This document shows positions 42,228 to 51,866 of a DNA stretch of 64,000 nt, piece by piece. Both the position numbers and the translations under genes were made by a program. Source of the DNA: Pelotomaculum sp. DTU098 (lineage in GTDB: Bacteria; Bacillota; Desulfotomaculia; Desulfotomaculales; Pelotomaculaceae); the NCBI GenBank assembly GCA_001512635.1, contig LFSA01000029.1:21981-85980 (forward strand), written 5' to 3'. The first letter of the stretch is position 1. Each line of letters opens with the position of its first letter. Under the pieces are notes generated by a model that was not told where the DNA came from, made no database searches, and saw only the letters and a list, made by a program, of their open reading frames with translations.

Positions 42228-44510
42228 TTAACTGTTTTTTAAAAACCTGACAATTGTCTCCGCTGCTTCGGCTCTGCTCACAAGCCCTTTGGGGTCGAAC
42301 CTTCCCTCCACCGGCTCGATCAAGCCCAGAGCCGCAGACAGGACAGCGTGCCCTTTCAAATGTCCTGAAATGTCTTGGGCGTCCTGAAAATCAACCACGT
42401 AGATGTCACTTAAGCTGGCTGCTTTATAAAGGCCCATGGAATGGATGACTAAGCGGGCCAAGGTTTCCCGGTTGACCGGCGCCTCAGGATCCGGTTTCTC
42501 CCCTGCCTGGATAATGCCGATGCGGGCTGCCTTTTCGTAATAGATCTGATACCACGGCTCCTCACCCCCGGGAGCTACCCCGGTTGACTGGTCAAAGCAT
42601 CTCACCAGCATGGCGATTAACTCAGCCTGGGTCACGACATCATCAGGCCTGAAATAGCCACTATCCTTAACCACAATGCCGGCGGCTGCCAGCAGCTCCA
42701 CTGCCTCCCGGGCCGGATGCCCTTCCATGTCACTGAATTCTACTTTAGCTCCCTCTGGCTGAACAGGCTGGCCTTGTCCATTAAGGGTCTGACCGGTGAA
42801 GGCATCCAGCATCTCAAAATTGAGGTTGGGCTGGTAATAGACCAGGTGAATTTTGCCCTCCTGATCCGGCTTTCCCCAGTAGTTTTCCTGGAGCCACAAT
42901 CTCAGGTAGCCTGCCTTGAGAGGGGCTTCCTCCAGGTATTTGCGGGCTGCTTCTTCCCGGCTGATAATCCCTTCGGGCTTGGGAAAGACCAGATCCCACC
43001 AGGTCATCTGGTAGGAAGTAATTTTCCCCGTGGCGCTGTTCACTTCCACATAAAAACCGTTAGCCGGGAATTTCACATCATTGACCAAGCGGGTATATTT
43101 AATTGCGTAGGAGCGGATAACCGGCTCTTCCCTGAGGGGCAGCACCGGTCCCGGCATAGGCTGGACTGATTCAAAGAGCACCTGCCCCCACCTTGCCGGC
43201 TGGTTTTTCTTGATAAATTCTTCGGCAATGCGGCGGGCTTCTTCCTCGCTGTACTTAACCTCCTGCTCTTTATAATCCTCGTAAATATCTTCATAGAATC
43301 TGAAGGCAATCAGGTCACCATTAACGGCGTCAATGGTAACATTCAGCCCGCCGCTGGAGGAATTGTCCCCCGGCTGCCAGTAAAAATTCCAGTATTTGTT
43401 CTTCTTGAACATGTAATCCTGCTCCAGCCTGCTGCTGGATAAGACATAACCTGCTGGAATCTCTACAGCAGACTTCGCCTTTTCCAGGGCCTTCTCCCTG
43501 GTCAGCAGGTTCTTCAGTTCGTCCACCGCCACTTCCTCGGCCGGGGTGAGCTGGATACTCTCCTCCAGGGAGTAAACTGCCCCGGCGTCAGCACCACCGC
43601 CAGCTCCGAAGCCATAATAGTTTTCCATTTCCTCATTCAACAGCTTGCCGGTGAGGGCGTCTATGAGCACTTGCCGCCGGTTCTCCGGCTGGCGGTAGAC
43701 CAGTTTTACAGGCACGTCCATACCGTAGGGCGCATAGGGGCGAAAGTAGTTCAGTTCAGGGGCCGCCTCAGTTATAAAGATTTGCCTGGCCTGGGGCAGG
43801 CTGATTTTGGTAACCGGAGGCGGGAAATCCTTAGTGTCCTCCCAGTTCAAATCAAACCGGATAACTTCACCGGTATCCCCATTTACCGTAACATTAATCC
43901 CGTTAGCCTGGTAGAGCATACCTCCAATGACCCTGGCGTAGTTGAAGTTGTACTCCACAGCCCCGCGCTCTTTAAAGGATAAGGGCGGAATATAGTCGCG
44001 CCCCTGCTGCAGGACGGTTTCCTTAAAGCGTTCCGGGTGCAGTTTCTGGATAAAGGACTCAGCTACGGCCTGGGCTTTCTCCCTGGTATAGGCGGGCAGC
44101 CCCCGGTATTCAGCCCCGGCAACCGGCGGCAGCCACTTATACATACTCCAGATCTCACCCGTATCGCTGTTTACCCTTACACTCAACTCACCGCCCTCCA
44201 TGCCGCTCCGGTACCAGCGCAAATCCCAAAAAGAATTCTGCTCCGAATGAGTGAAACCAGTGGTAAATTGGTCCAGTTCCGCGGGGATCTTAAAGGCCTC
44301 CCTGGCGATCTGGATAGCCTGCTCCAGGCTGATGGCTGCCTGCTCCCCATTGCCTGCATTTCCCCCGTTAACCGCTGCATTTGTTTCAATTGCCCTCTCC
44401 CTTTTACCGTCCACAGGGGCAAGCTCAGCCCCGGCCACACTCCGGGCGATACAGAAAAAGCCCAGGACCAGAGATAATAGAACAACCCCGGCAGTCCAAC
44501 TCCGCTTCAC
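42228..44510 (-). CDS. Secreted PepSY-like (YcdB/YcdC) protein with SLH domains
   Basis: A 760-residue surface protein. Signal peptide: TAGVVLLSLVLGFFCIARSVAGAE. The body repeats a PepSY-like unit at least four times, each with ISLEQAIQIAREAF- or ARRIAEEFIKK-type helices followed by VNSDTGEI, VNGDTGEVI, IDAVNGDLI or VNSATGKIT strands. The C-terminal 190 residues hold S-layer homology domains (GHPAREAVELLAAAGIV, VVTQAELIAMLVRCF, FDPKGLVSRAEAAETIVRFL) that should anchor it to the cell wall. PepSY-like domains are known or proposed as peptidase inhibitors. The GTG at 44510 has GGAGGG 7 bases upstream and is chosen over starts further up. Confidence 0.88.
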   Translation of the reverse strand: MKRSWTAGVVLLSLVLGFFCIARSVAGAELAPVDGKRERAIETNAAVNGGNAGNGEQAAISLEQAIQIAREAFKIPAELDQFTTGFTHSEQNSFWDLRWYRSGMEGGELSVRVNSDTGEIWSMYKWLPPVAGAEYRGLPAYTREKAQAVAESFIQKLHPERFKETVLQQGRDYIPPLSFKERGAVEYNFNYARVIGGMLYQANGINVTVNGDTGEVIRFDLNWEDTKDFPPPVTKISLPQARQIFITEAAPELNYFRPYAPYGMDVPVKLVYRQPENRRQVLIDALTGKLLNEEMENYYGFGAGGGADAGAVYSLEESIQLTPAEEVAVDELKNLLTREKALEKAKSAVEIPAGYVLSSSRLEQDYMFKKNKYWNFYWQPGDNSSSGGLNVTIDAVNGDLIAFRFYEDIYEDYKEQEVKYSEEEARRIAEEFIKKNQPARWGQVLFESVQPMPGPVLPLREEPVIRSYAIKYTRLVNDVKFPANGFYVEVNSATGKITSYQMTWWDLVFPKPEGIISREEAARKYLEEAPLKAGYLRLWLQENYWGKPDQEGKIHLVYYQPNLNFEMLDAFTGQTLNGQGQPVQPEGAKVEFSDMEGHPAREAVELLAAAGIVVKDSGYFRPDDVVTQAELIAMLVRCFDQSTGVAPGGEEPWYQIYYEKAARIGIIQAGEKPDPEAPVNRETLARLVIHSMGLYKAASLSDIYVVDFQDAQDISGHLKGHAVLSAALGLIEPVEGRFDPKGLVSRAEAAETIVRFLKNS

Positions 44511-44549
44511 CTTTTTTCCCTCCTTTGTTAGTTGACTGAGCAATACCCG

Positions 44550-44789
44550 TCAGACTAAGATGTCCACCAGGCGCGGTGCAATCCTGCTCACCGCTGCAGC
44601 CAGTACGGCCCTGGTGGTCTCCTTTAAAGGAGGCAGCTGACCGTCTTGCGCACCTTGGAACAGGCTCTGGCCGCAGGCAATGGCTACATGGTTGCGTGCC
44701 CAGTCTAAAACCAGATCTGCGTCGACCTTTTAAAAACAATCTTGTCCGGCAGCCCGGCAACTTTCCCAGTAAGCCAGGCTCGTAATCAC
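44550..44789 (-). pseudogene. Possible small gene broken by an in-frame stop
   Basis: From a GTG at 44789, 19 codons read MITSLAYWESCRAAGQDCF, then TAA, and the same frame continues for 59 coding triplets (KVDADLVLDWARNHVAIACG, SLFQGAQDGQLPPLKETTRA, VLAAAVSRIAPRLVDILV) to TGA at 44550. The second part looks protein-like and lacks its own start codon. It lies 40 bases upstream of the SLH gene on the same strand. It may be a decayed gene or a chance frame. Confidence 0.35.
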
Positions 44790-45063
44790 CCCCCGAAGAA
44801 AATTATAGGTAATATTTACCATTAAATACGCCGATAAAAAATACAGGTGATTAACCCTGCTTGTAAATTTCCTGGAATAAGGCAGACAAAACTGTGATAA
44901 AACTGAAAGATCATAATCTATCTTAAAACATTGGACGATTAAAGGATGGGGAAAGTTCTGTGAAAAGTAACCTGAAGGCTGTTTTTTTAAGTGAAAGGAC
45001 CGGGGCTGTGTTCACCGGCTGCTCATTATAAAAATGAAGGACCGGGTAATCAGGATCTGGTTT

Positions 45064-45093
45064 CCCTGGACCTGACCCGGGTCAGGTCCAGGG
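45064..45093. repeat. Perfect 30-bp palindrome without loop
   Basis: CCCTGGACCTGACCC (45064-45078) followed directly by its reverse complement (45079-45093). It lies 45 bases past the gatB stop. No T-run follows on either strand. It could be a hairpin in the gatB 3' end or a protein site. The surrounding 44790-45137 gap holds nothing else clear. Confidence 0.85.
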
Positions 45094-45137
45094 TCCGCTG
45101 TTATAATTCATTTGCATTCTAAAATGATGTGTTTGTT

Positions 45138-46580
45138 TTATTCAGCCAGCTTTTCCCGCAGAATTGCATTGACCATGCCGGGATTGGCCTGCCCCCTGGT
45201 AGCCTTCATCACCTGGCCCACTAAAAAACCGATGGCCTTTTCCTTACCGGCCTTAAAATCCGCCACTGATTTGGGATTCTTGGCGATAACTTCAGCAATA
45301 ATCTGGCTCAACTGGCCCTCGTCGGATATTTGGAACAGCCCCTTTTCCTTTACGATCTGGTCCGGATCCTTGCCCTCCACAAACATCACTTCAAACACTT
45401 CTTTGCCCATCTTATTGCTGATGGTGCCCTTATCGATCAACTTCAGCAGGGAAGCCAAACCGCCGGGGGTGATCTTAGCTTCACTCAGCTCCAGATTACG
45501 GGCGTTCAATAACCGCAACAGCTCGCCCATGATCCAGTTGCTGACGGTTTTGGCATCGGGGTATTCCTTCAGTGTGGCGTCAAAGAACTCAGCCAGGGCC
45601 AGGGAACTGGTAATTACGCCGGCATCGTAGGCCGGCAGTCCATGCTCTTCAACCAGCCGTTTCCTGCGGGCATCGGGCAATTCCGGGATGGTTGCCCGGA
45701 TCTCTTCTATCCACTCAGGCGTCAGCTCTATCGGAGCCAGTTCGTGCTCCAGAAAACACCTGTAATCCGGGTTTTCCTTGCTGCGCATGGTTACGGTTAC
45801 GCCGAGGTCTTCATCCCAGGCGCGGGTTTCCTGAACAACCATTCCCCCGTCCATCAAGACCTCGATTTGCCTTTCCACTTCATAATCAATGGCCCGCTGC
45901 ACCGCACGGAAGGAATTCATATTCTTTATTTCTGTTTTGGTACCCAGGGTCGTAGTTCCAACAGGGCGAACCGAGACGTTGGCATCACAGCGCAGGGAAC
46001 CCTGCTCCATCTTAACATCGGAGACGCCGGCATATTCCAGGATTGCCTTCAGCTTCTCCAGGTAGGCTTTTGCCTCTTCCCCCGAGCTTATCTGTGGTTC
46101 CGATACTATTTCAATGAGGGGGATCCCGGAGCGGTTATAATCCACATAAGAACAATAGGCAGTGGTGATAGATCCCCCTGCATGGGCCAGTTTTCCGGGA
46201 TCCTCTTCGAGATGAGCCCTGGCTATGTTAACCCGTTTAATCCGGCCGTTCAGGTCCAGATCAAGGTAGCCATTATAGGCGATGGGCCGGAATACCTGTG
46301 AGATCTGAAATCCCTTGGGCAGGTCGGGATAATAGTAGTTTTTCCGGTCAAACCAGGTATAGGTCCCTATTTCACAATTTAACGCCAGACCAGCCTTAAC
46401 AGCCAGCTCTACAGCTTTTTTATTCAAAATACCCGTAGCGCCGGGAAGTCCCAGGCAGACAGGGCAGACCTGGGTATTGGGCTCCTTGCCGAACTCCGTG
46501 GAACAGCCGCAAAACAGCTTCGTCTCCGTCTTCAATTCCACGTGGACCTCCAGGCCGATAACTGCTTCGTATTTACTCAT
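45138..46580 (-). CDS. gatB: Asp/Glu-tRNA amidotransferase subunit B
   Basis: The kinase/transamidation subunit of GatCAB, which converts Glu-tRNA(Gln) and Asp-tRNA(Asn) to the amidated forms. It starts [24 protein letters not shown], with CPVCLGLPG (zinc Cys), [14 protein letters not shown], and the C-terminal YqeY-like tail [20 protein letters not shown] that contacts tRNA. 480 residues. The frame is open further upstream, but ATG 46580 with GGGG spaced before it gives the normal start. It is the last gene of gatCAB. Confidence 0.97.
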   Translation of the reverse strand: MSKYEAVIGLEVHVELKTETKLFCGCSTEFGKEPNTQVCPVCLGLPGATGILNKKAVELAVKAGLALNCEIGTYTWFDRKNYYYPDLPKGFQISQVFRPIAYNGYLDLDLNGRIKRVNIARAHLEEDPGKLAHAGGSITTAYCSYVDYNRSGIPLIEIVSEPQISSGEEAKAYLEKLKAILEYAGVSDVKMEQGSLRCDANVSVRPVGTTTLGTKTEIKNMNSFRAVQRAIDYEVERQIEVLMDGGMVVQETRAWDEDLGVTVTMRSKENPDYRCFLEHELAPIELTPEWIEEIRATIPELPDARRKRLVEEHGLPAYDAGVITSSLALAEFFDATLKEYPDAKTVSNWIMGELLRLLNARNLELSEAKITPGGLASLLKLIDKGTISNKMGKEVFEVMFVEGKDPDQIVKEKGLFQISDEGQLSQIIAEVIAKNPKSVADFKAGKEKAIGFLVGQVMKATRGQANPGMVNAILREKLAE

Positions 46581-46611
46581 CACGATCCCCCTATAATCTA
46601 TGGTTAACGGA

Positions 46612-48063
46612 TCAAGCCCGGTTTCGTCCGGTTTGTTCCAAACTTTGCTCCAGAGCATAGCCTGCCCTGAGCAGTGTTCCCTCGTCAAAATGCCGGGCGA
46701 TGAGCTGCAGCCCAACAGGCAGCCCGTCCACCAGGCCGATGGGCAGGGACATGGCAGGCAAGCCGGCCAGGTTGGCTGGAGCGGTAAAGATATGGGACTG
46801 GTAACCAGCCAGGGGATCGTCCTTTAGCTCCCCTTTTTTATAAGCAGTTGCAGGGCTGGCAGGAGTTAAAAGGCAATCGAACCTTTCGAAAGCCCGGGCA
46901 AAATCCTGTTTGATCAAAGTCCGGACCTTTAAAGCCTTGACGTAGTATTCATTATAGTTACCGGTACTTAAGGCATAAGTACCAATCATAATCCGTTTCT
47001 TCACCTCGGCCCCGAAACCCCGGCCGCGGGTCCTCTTGAACATGCCCAGGACATCTTCAGCATCCTCCCTCAAACCGTACCTGACCCCGTCGTAGCGGGC
47101 CAGGTTGGAGCTGGCTTCAGCAGAGGAAATGATGTAGTGGGCCGGCAGGGCGTAATCCGTGTGGGGCATGCTTACCTCTTCACAAAGGGCGCCCATTTCC
47201 TCCAGTTTACGGGCAGCCTCCCGGAGCTTGTCAGCCACCAGGGGCGCCAGGCCAGCCCCGAAGTACTCCACGGGCAGGCCAATCTTTAACCCTTTAACAT
47301 CATTTACCAGGTACTTTTTAAAATCGGGTACATCCACCGCGGCAGATGTTGAATCCCTTTCATCGCGGCCACAGATGGTGTTTAAGACCAGGGCCAGATC
47401 TGTAACGTCCCGGGTGAGGGGCCCGATTTGATCCAGGGATGAAGCACAGGAAATCAGGCCGTAGCGGGAAACACGTCCATAGGTGGGTTTAAATCCCACC
47501 ACGCCGCAAGAAGCTGCCGGCTGGCGAAGCGAGCCTTCGGTATCTGACCCTAAAGCAAAAGCTGCCTCCCCCGCAGCTACGGCAGCCGCTGCCCCGCCGT
47601 TGGAACCGCCGGGCACGGCCTCAGGGTCTAAAGGGTTAGTGGTGCTGAAAAAGCATGAGTTTTCGGTGGAAATACCCATGCCAAACTCATCCATGTTGCA
47701 CTTGCCCACAAGTGCGGAACCGGCTTTCTTCATCCTTTCCACAACGGCAGCATCATAGGGAGGAATGAAATTCTCGAGCATTTTGGAAGCACAGGTCGTC
47801 CTTACTCCCTCTGTACAAATATTGTCGGCAATAGCCATGGGAATTCCCGCCAGGGGCGAGAGTTCCTCCCCCCGCACCCGTTGTTCATCAACAGCCCGGG
47901 CTTGAGCCAAAGCTTCTTCCTCTGTCACTGTTATAAAGGCTTTGGTTTTATCTTCCACCTGGCTGATGCGCTCCAGGTAGGACCTGGTTAATTCTTCGCT
48001 GCCGACTTCTTTCCTTGCCAGGAGTTCCCCAAGCCGGCGTACCGATATTGTATGTAAATCCAT
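46612..48063 (-). CDS. gatA: Asp/Glu-tRNA amidotransferase subunit A
   Basis: The amidase-signature subunit that releases ammonia from glutamine. It has a Gly/Ser-rich signature region [20 protein letters not shown], the catalytic Ser in [15 protein letters not shown] and the cis-Ser upstream. The amidase catalytic Lys is expected near IPMAIADN; here that loop reads IADN, where the family has VKDN. 483 residues. ATG 48063 is preceded by AGGAGG. Between gatC and gatB. Confidence 0.95.
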   Translation of the reverse strand: MDLHTISVRRLGELLARKEVGSEELTRSYLERISQVEDKTKAFITVTEEEALAQARAVDEQRVRGEELSPLAGIPMAIADNICTEGVRTTCASKMLENFIPPYDAAVVERMKKAGSALVGKCNMDEFGMGISTENSCFFSTTNPLDPEAVPGGSNGGAAAAVAAGEAAFALGSDTEGSLRQPAASCGVVGFKPTYGRVSRYGLISCASSLDQIGPLTRDVTDLALVLNTICGRDERDSTSAAVDVPDFKKYLVNDVKGLKIGLPVEYFGAGLAPLVADKLREAARKLEEMGALCEEVSMPHTDYALPAHYIISSAEASSNLARYDGVRYGLREDAEDVLGMFKRTRGRGFGAEVKKRIMIGTYALSTGNYNEYYVKALKVRTLIKQDFARAFERFDCLLTPASPATAYKKGELKDDPLAGYQSHIFTAPANLAGLPAMSLPIGLVDGLPVGLQLIARHFDEGTLLRAGYALEQSLEQTGRNRA

Positions 48064-48077
48064 CAAATACCTCCTGT

Positions 48078-48365
48078 TCAAACAATACGGGGTACGACAA
48101 AGAACCCCTCATCTTCTTCCGGCGCATTGGCCAGGACCAGCTTTTTATCCAGGCTCTGCTGCGGCCTGTCCTCCCTGAAGACGTTCTTGAGCGGGAGAAC
48201 GTGGGCAGCGGGTTCTATGGCACTGGTATCCAGCTTGTTCAACGGCTCCAGGTAGTCCAGGACGGCGTTAAGGGTTTTGGTCCAGTCTGCCAGCTCTTCC
48301 CCTGGCAAATCAAGCCGGCTTAAAAAGGCCAGTTGCTCCACTTCTTTCTCGCTGATTTTCATCAT
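48078..48365 (-). CDS. gatC: Asp/Glu-tRNA amidotransferase subunit C
   Basis: A small subunit that ties GatA to GatB. It shows ISEKEVEQLAFLSRLDLPGEE, LNAVLDYLEPLNKLDTSAIEP and LKNVFREDRPQQSL, as in GatC. 95 residues. Two ATG codons (48365, 48362) are possible. First gene of gatCAB, 14 bases before gatA. Confidence 0.95.
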   Translation of the reverse strand: MMKISEKEVEQLAFLSRLDLPGEELADWTKTLNAVLDYLEPLNKLDTSAIEPAAHVLPLKNVFREDRPQQSLDKKLVLANAPEEDEGFFVVPRIV

Positions 48366-48494
48366 GACACATCCTTCTTTATCCTATAATCCATGCTTTT
48401 CAATAATTGTATAAACTTAATTATATTAGAAAACAGGCATTCTGACAATTATCGCTGAACTGCTTTGAAAACCCGGGCGGGACAAGTGGAGCGG

Positions 48495-48524
48495 AAAAGG
48501 GGACAGGTTTACCTGTCCCCTTTT
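48495..48524. terminator. Perfect 14-bp hairpin upstream of gatCAB
   Basis: AAAAGGGGACAGGT, TT, ACCTGTCCCCTTTT. Both arms carry an A- or T-run, so it can terminate in either direction. By position it ends the methyltransferase transcript. Confidence 0.8.
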
Positions 48525-48606
48525 CGCCGGTTTTTATAACAACTGCCCCTGTTTTTTAGCTGCGGACGCCAGCCGGACTGCAGGAAAAAAGAGAGATGAG
48601 GCTTCT

Positions 48607-49242
48607 TCAACCCTGCCAGCGGGCTTCTAATAGATTCGTGAACGGCAGAAACATGCCGGTCTTGCTCTTGTAAAGCCTGTATTCATCGCCGAACTCCTGC
48701 TCCATGTATCCCTCTTCTTTTCTGGCCAGCCTGTAGTACAAAAGAAAAAGGATTGGCCACATGATCAGCAGGGGAATTGTCGCCCACTCCAGAAGCATCC
48801 CGAAGGTGATCAAAAGGAATCCGGTGTACTGGGGATGACGGATATAGGCATAAATTCCTCCGGTAACCAGCTTGCCTTTACCTTCTTCTTCCCTCCAGTA
48901 ATGTTTATGGATACTTTTCCAGCCCGAAATAATCAACAGGCCGCCAACCACATACAGTACCAGCCCGGCGTACATGCCCCAGAAGCCAATGTACTGCACC
49001 AGGGTATGACCCCAAAAAACTCCCTCAGGCAGCGTGTAACCGAAAATCCAGGTAATCACATACATGCTTAAAGGGATTCCGAACATTTCAAAGGCCAGGG
49101 CGACTACAAAAGCCATAAAAGCGCCGGACGGCTTGATCTGGCTCTTTTTATAAAATGGAATAAAACCCAGAAATAAACCAAATACAACAATCCAAGCGGC
49201 AACCGCCCACCAGTTACCATAGTGGCTCCATGCGTCTTCCAT
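48607..49242 (-). CDS. Membrane methyltransferase, isoprenylcysteine methyltransferase/PEMT-like
   Basis: About five membrane helices and the C-terminal SAM-binding signature of this family: GGIYAYIRHPQYTGFLLITF, then RKEEGYMEQEFGDEYRLYK. The substrate is unknown; bacterial members methylate lipids or small molecules in the membrane. 211 residues. ATG 49242 is 8 bases after GGGAGG and preferred over TTG 49245. It is a single gene, with a strong hairpin downstream. Confidence 0.82.
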   Translation of the reverse strand: MEDAWSHYGNWWAVAAWIVVFGLFLGFIPFYKKSQIKPSGAFMAFVVALAFEMFGIPLSMYVITWIFGYTLPEGVFWGHTLVQYIGFWGMYAGLVLYVVGGLLIISGWKSIHKHYWREEEGKGKLVTGGIYAYIRHPQYTGFLLITFGMLLEWATIPLLIMWPILFLLYYRLARKEEGYMEQEFGDEYRLYKSKTGMFLPFTNLLEARWQG

Positions 49243-49486
49243 CAATTCTGCCTCCCACCAGGATTATGAAGCGGAGACCAGTTGCCCCACTCTTATAAAG
49301 CGGCTGCGCAATCCACCAGAGACTACCGCCATAATGCTTTAAAAAAGTTAGTGAGGTAAAACTCATGGGTTTTACCGGCAAAATAATCTATCAATCAACC
49401 TTGAAAAGCAATTTGCCGGTGAGGTCATAAAACAAAGTTTTCTCCTTCGCTATATTCTATTATACAGAAGTTGCCAAAGGGTTTTA

Positions 49487-50092
49487 TTAAAAAGTTTTGG
49501 CAACTTCAACTGCTTCTTCCATTGCCTTGTTAACAATTTCAGCAGCATCCTTCCCAACTATATCTAAGCCTTCGGCACTAATGCTGATCACGTTTTGAAT
49601 GCCATACAGTGCACATATGGCTTTTATATAAGGTACTCCCATCTCATACTCTTTCGCAAAACCATGGCTGAATTCCCCGCCCCTGGTAGTTATATAAAGC
49701 AGCTTTTCTGCTTTGCATAACCCAACGGGTATGCCGTCTTCTTTATAATCAAAGGTTATCCCCTGGACCGAAATCTGTTCTATGTAAACTTTTAATACAG
49801 CCGGGAAACTCAAGTCCCAGAAGGGCGCCGCGATTACAATCTTATCTGCGGCAGCAAATTGTTTTGCAAGATTAAAGAGTTCGTGGTCCAGGTTGTTTTC
49901 CTGTAATAATTGCTCCCTTAGGGCTAAGGTCTCGCTGGTCAGGTAATTCAACTCCAAATCATACAAATCCAACTGGGTTATGGAGTCTTCGGGATTTTGT
50001 TTCTTATATTCTTCAAGAAATCTCCTTGCTATATTCAATGTGCGGGATTGCTCTCCCCGTACACATGCATTGACAAATAGAATTTTCTTCAT
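49487..50092 (-). CDS. azoR: FMN-dependent NADH azoreductase
   Basis: A flavodoxin-fold quinone/azo reductase. It starts MKKILFVNACVRGEQSRTLN (phosphate-binding loop) and shows IVIAAPFWDLSFPAVLKVYIEQI, TFDYKEDGIP and LYITTRGGEFS, as in AzoR. 201 residues, no signal peptide. Likely role: reducing quinones or electrophiles under redox stress. AAGGAG precedes the ATG. It is a single gene. Confidence 0.9.
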   Translation of the reverse strand: MKKILFVNACVRGEQSRTLNIARRFLEEYKKQNPEDSITQLDLYDLELNYLTSETLALREQLLQENNLDHELFNLAKQFAAADKIVIAAPFWDLSFPAVLKVYIEQISVQGITFDYKEDGIPVGLCKAEKLLYITTRGGEFSHGFAKEYEMGVPYIKAICALYGIQNVISISAEGLDIVGKDAAEIVNKAMEEAVEVAKTF

Positions 50093-50375
50093 TTCCTCAT
50101 CTCCTTCCCAATGGTGTTATAGCTATTAATGCTCTTTTTTACTTGCAGGCCGGCTTAAGGTGATAAGCGACAATCCTTTGATTTCAGTGATCAATGATTT
50201 TCGCTTCTTAACATGCATTTCCCTTTATGAATTAGCTTAAATTTTCGGTCTGGAGGGCGCCAGGAAAGTTGTTGATGCGTTACTGGCTTGTTTTGCAAGT
50301 TTCTGACATGATAAGGACTGTCCCAGGTATCTTGCCGGAACAGTCCTTGATTGCTAGCACGGTCTTCAGCTGGCT

Positions 50376-50666
50376 TCAATCGATCTCCCGGAGCATCCTC
50401 TCCATGGCATTAATACGCTCCTTCATCTCGGCTAAGACATTAACCATCTTCTGCTGTTCCTCAACCATTTTCCGCTGCACCGATACGGCCTCCTCGGCGA
50501 GCTTGCGATAGGCCTCATCCCGGGCGATTTCAGCCATACTCACGGTCTTAACCCGTGCTGTCTTTAGAGCCTGGGAGATCACAACCACAGCTATTATAGT
50601 AATTAAAGTAAGAATAACGAGCACAAACCCCATTCCGCTAATGCCGAAAATAACCTCTTCATTCAT
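50376..50666 (-). CDS. Small membrane-anchored coiled-coil protein
   Basis: 96 residues: an N-terminal helix (GMGFVLVILTLITIIAVVVI) followed by a charged coiled coil (RDEAYRKLAEEAVSVQRKMV ... MKERINAMERMLREID). ATG 50666 follows AAAGGAGG and is preferred. It overlaps the 3' end of the ArsR-type gene by 8 bases and is therefore its operon partner, perhaps its effector or sensor. A weak hairpin (50313-50348) follows. Confidence 0.75.
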   Translation of the reverse strand: MNEEVIFGISGMGFVLVILTLITIIAVVVISQALKTARVKTVSMAEIARDEAYRKLAEEAVSVQRKMVEEQQKMVNVLAEMKERINAMERMLREID

Positions 50667-50997
50667 GGGTATCCTCCTTTGCACTGCTGGTACCAGAAGT
50701 GGTACCGCCGGATTTCTTTATAGTCAGCGTTTTTACTGCTTCTGCTATACTCTCAGGACTCAAGCGAAGGTCAAAGGGCGTCAATTCGTAATAATTCATT
50801 GCCTTGCCGTTACTGGACAATTCCATTTTGCTGGATACGAGTTTGGCAGCCTCCAACCGTTTTAAATGCATATATAAGAGCGGCCGGCTCATACTTGCTT
50901 CCCGGGCCAGCTGACTTACGTGGATCCGCCTTCCCTTTAATAAAGCTATAATCTGTAACCGGTGAGGGTTTGCCAGTGCTTCCAGGATTTTAAGCAA
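50659..50997 (-). CDS. ArsR-family winged-helix regulator
   Basis: A 112-residue DNA-binding protein: LEALANPHRLQIIALLKGRR, HVSQLAREASMSRPLLYMHL (recognition helix), KRLEAAKLVSSKMELSSNGK (wing). No metal-binding Cys motif is seen, so it is probably not a metal sensor. TTG start after GGGAG. The promoter upstream has a palindromic site in its spacer, which suggests autoregulation. It is co-transcribed with the membrane coiled-coil gene. Confidence 0.85.
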   Translation of the reverse strand: MLKILEALANPHRLQIIALLKGRRIHVSQLAREASMSRPLLYMHLKRLEAAKLVSSKMELSSNGKAMNYYELTPFDLRLSPESIAEAVKTLTIKKSGGTTSGTSSAKEDTHE

Positions 50998-51142
50998 ATC
51001 GTCTCCCGGAGGTGAAGCCGGTCTTTTTTCGTCATTTATTTTTTATTCCTCCTTCCCCTGCCACCTACCAGACAACCCCGTACCTTCCCTGGTCAGGCTG
51101 CTCCGGAATAGTCCTATATAATTATTTCTAACACCTGTTAAA

Positions 51143-51171
51143 AATATATTACATATGTAATGCTATGTCAA
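51143..51171 (-). promoter_or_regulatory. Promoter with embedded operator for the ArsR-type operon
   Basis: On the minus strand TTGACA (51171-51166), 17 bases, TATATT (51148-51143). The spacer contains the perfect palindrome ATTACATATGTAAT (51148-51161), next to the -10, a typical place and shape for a winged-helix repressor site. The remaining 51172-51359 shows nothing clear. Confidence 0.75.
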
Positions 51172-51359
51172 GACCGATTGATTTGAATTCGAAAAATAAT
51201 AGGCCTCTTCGTAAAAGGCGCCTATCCGGTTCCTCAAAATTATTCAGCAGTACATACCAGGATAAAATCAATAAACAACAATGCACAGGGAGCGTGGCTT
51301 GCGAAGTAAGTTCTTGCCTTCAAAAACAACAACGAAGGAATCCCAGGCCACCCAGTACT

Positions 51360-51824
51360 TCACCTGCCATACCCTAACAGTCCCATGACCAGCGCCACCA
51401 TACCGGCGGCAATGAGGGGCCCCACGGGTACACCCCGGAAGAAGGCTACACCCAAAATGGTACCCACCATTAGACCCACCATAACCTGGGGCTGAGAGGT
51501 TAGGAATTCAACCCCCCGCCCCCCTAAATAAGCCACAAAAATACCCATGGCCAGTGCCACCAGCCCGGTGGGGCTGGCCATGGTTCTATATATTTCAGGC
51601 CAGCCAATTTCCCCGCTGGCAAAGGGGATTAATATGGCCAGGGTGATAATACCGATACCCACATTGAGGGCATTCTTTTCCAGTATGGGGAATAGCACAT
51701 CGCCGTGCAGCAGGTGCAGAACCAGCAGCACCCCCGCAGCGGCGGCCACTATGTAGTTATGTCCAACAAGGCCCAGTAAAATAATGACCAGAAGCAGAAT
51801 ACCAGCTTGTCCCAGGGATGCCAA
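51360..51824 (-). CDS. DUF441 membrane protein
   Basis: A 154-residue protein with four or five hydrophobic segments (GILLLVIILLGLVGHNYIVA, LNVGIGIITLAILIPFASGEI, GLVALAMGIFVAYLGGRGVE, VMVGLMVGTILGVAFFRGVP). This is the DUF441 (YeaL-like) pattern; its function is unknown. TTG 51824, 7 bases after GGAGG, is chosen over the ATT-frame start further upstream. Confidence 0.85.
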   Translation of the reverse strand: MASLGQAGILLLVIILLGLVGHNYIVAAAAGVLLVLHLLHGDVLFPILEKNALNVGIGIITLAILIPFASGEIGWPEIYRTMASPTGLVALAMGIFVAYLGGRGVEFLTSQPQVMVGLMVGTILGVAFFRGVPVGPLIAAGMVALVMGLLGYGR

Positions 51825-51866
51825 AGGACCACCTCCAATCAAACACCGTGCTTCAAATCAGCACGG

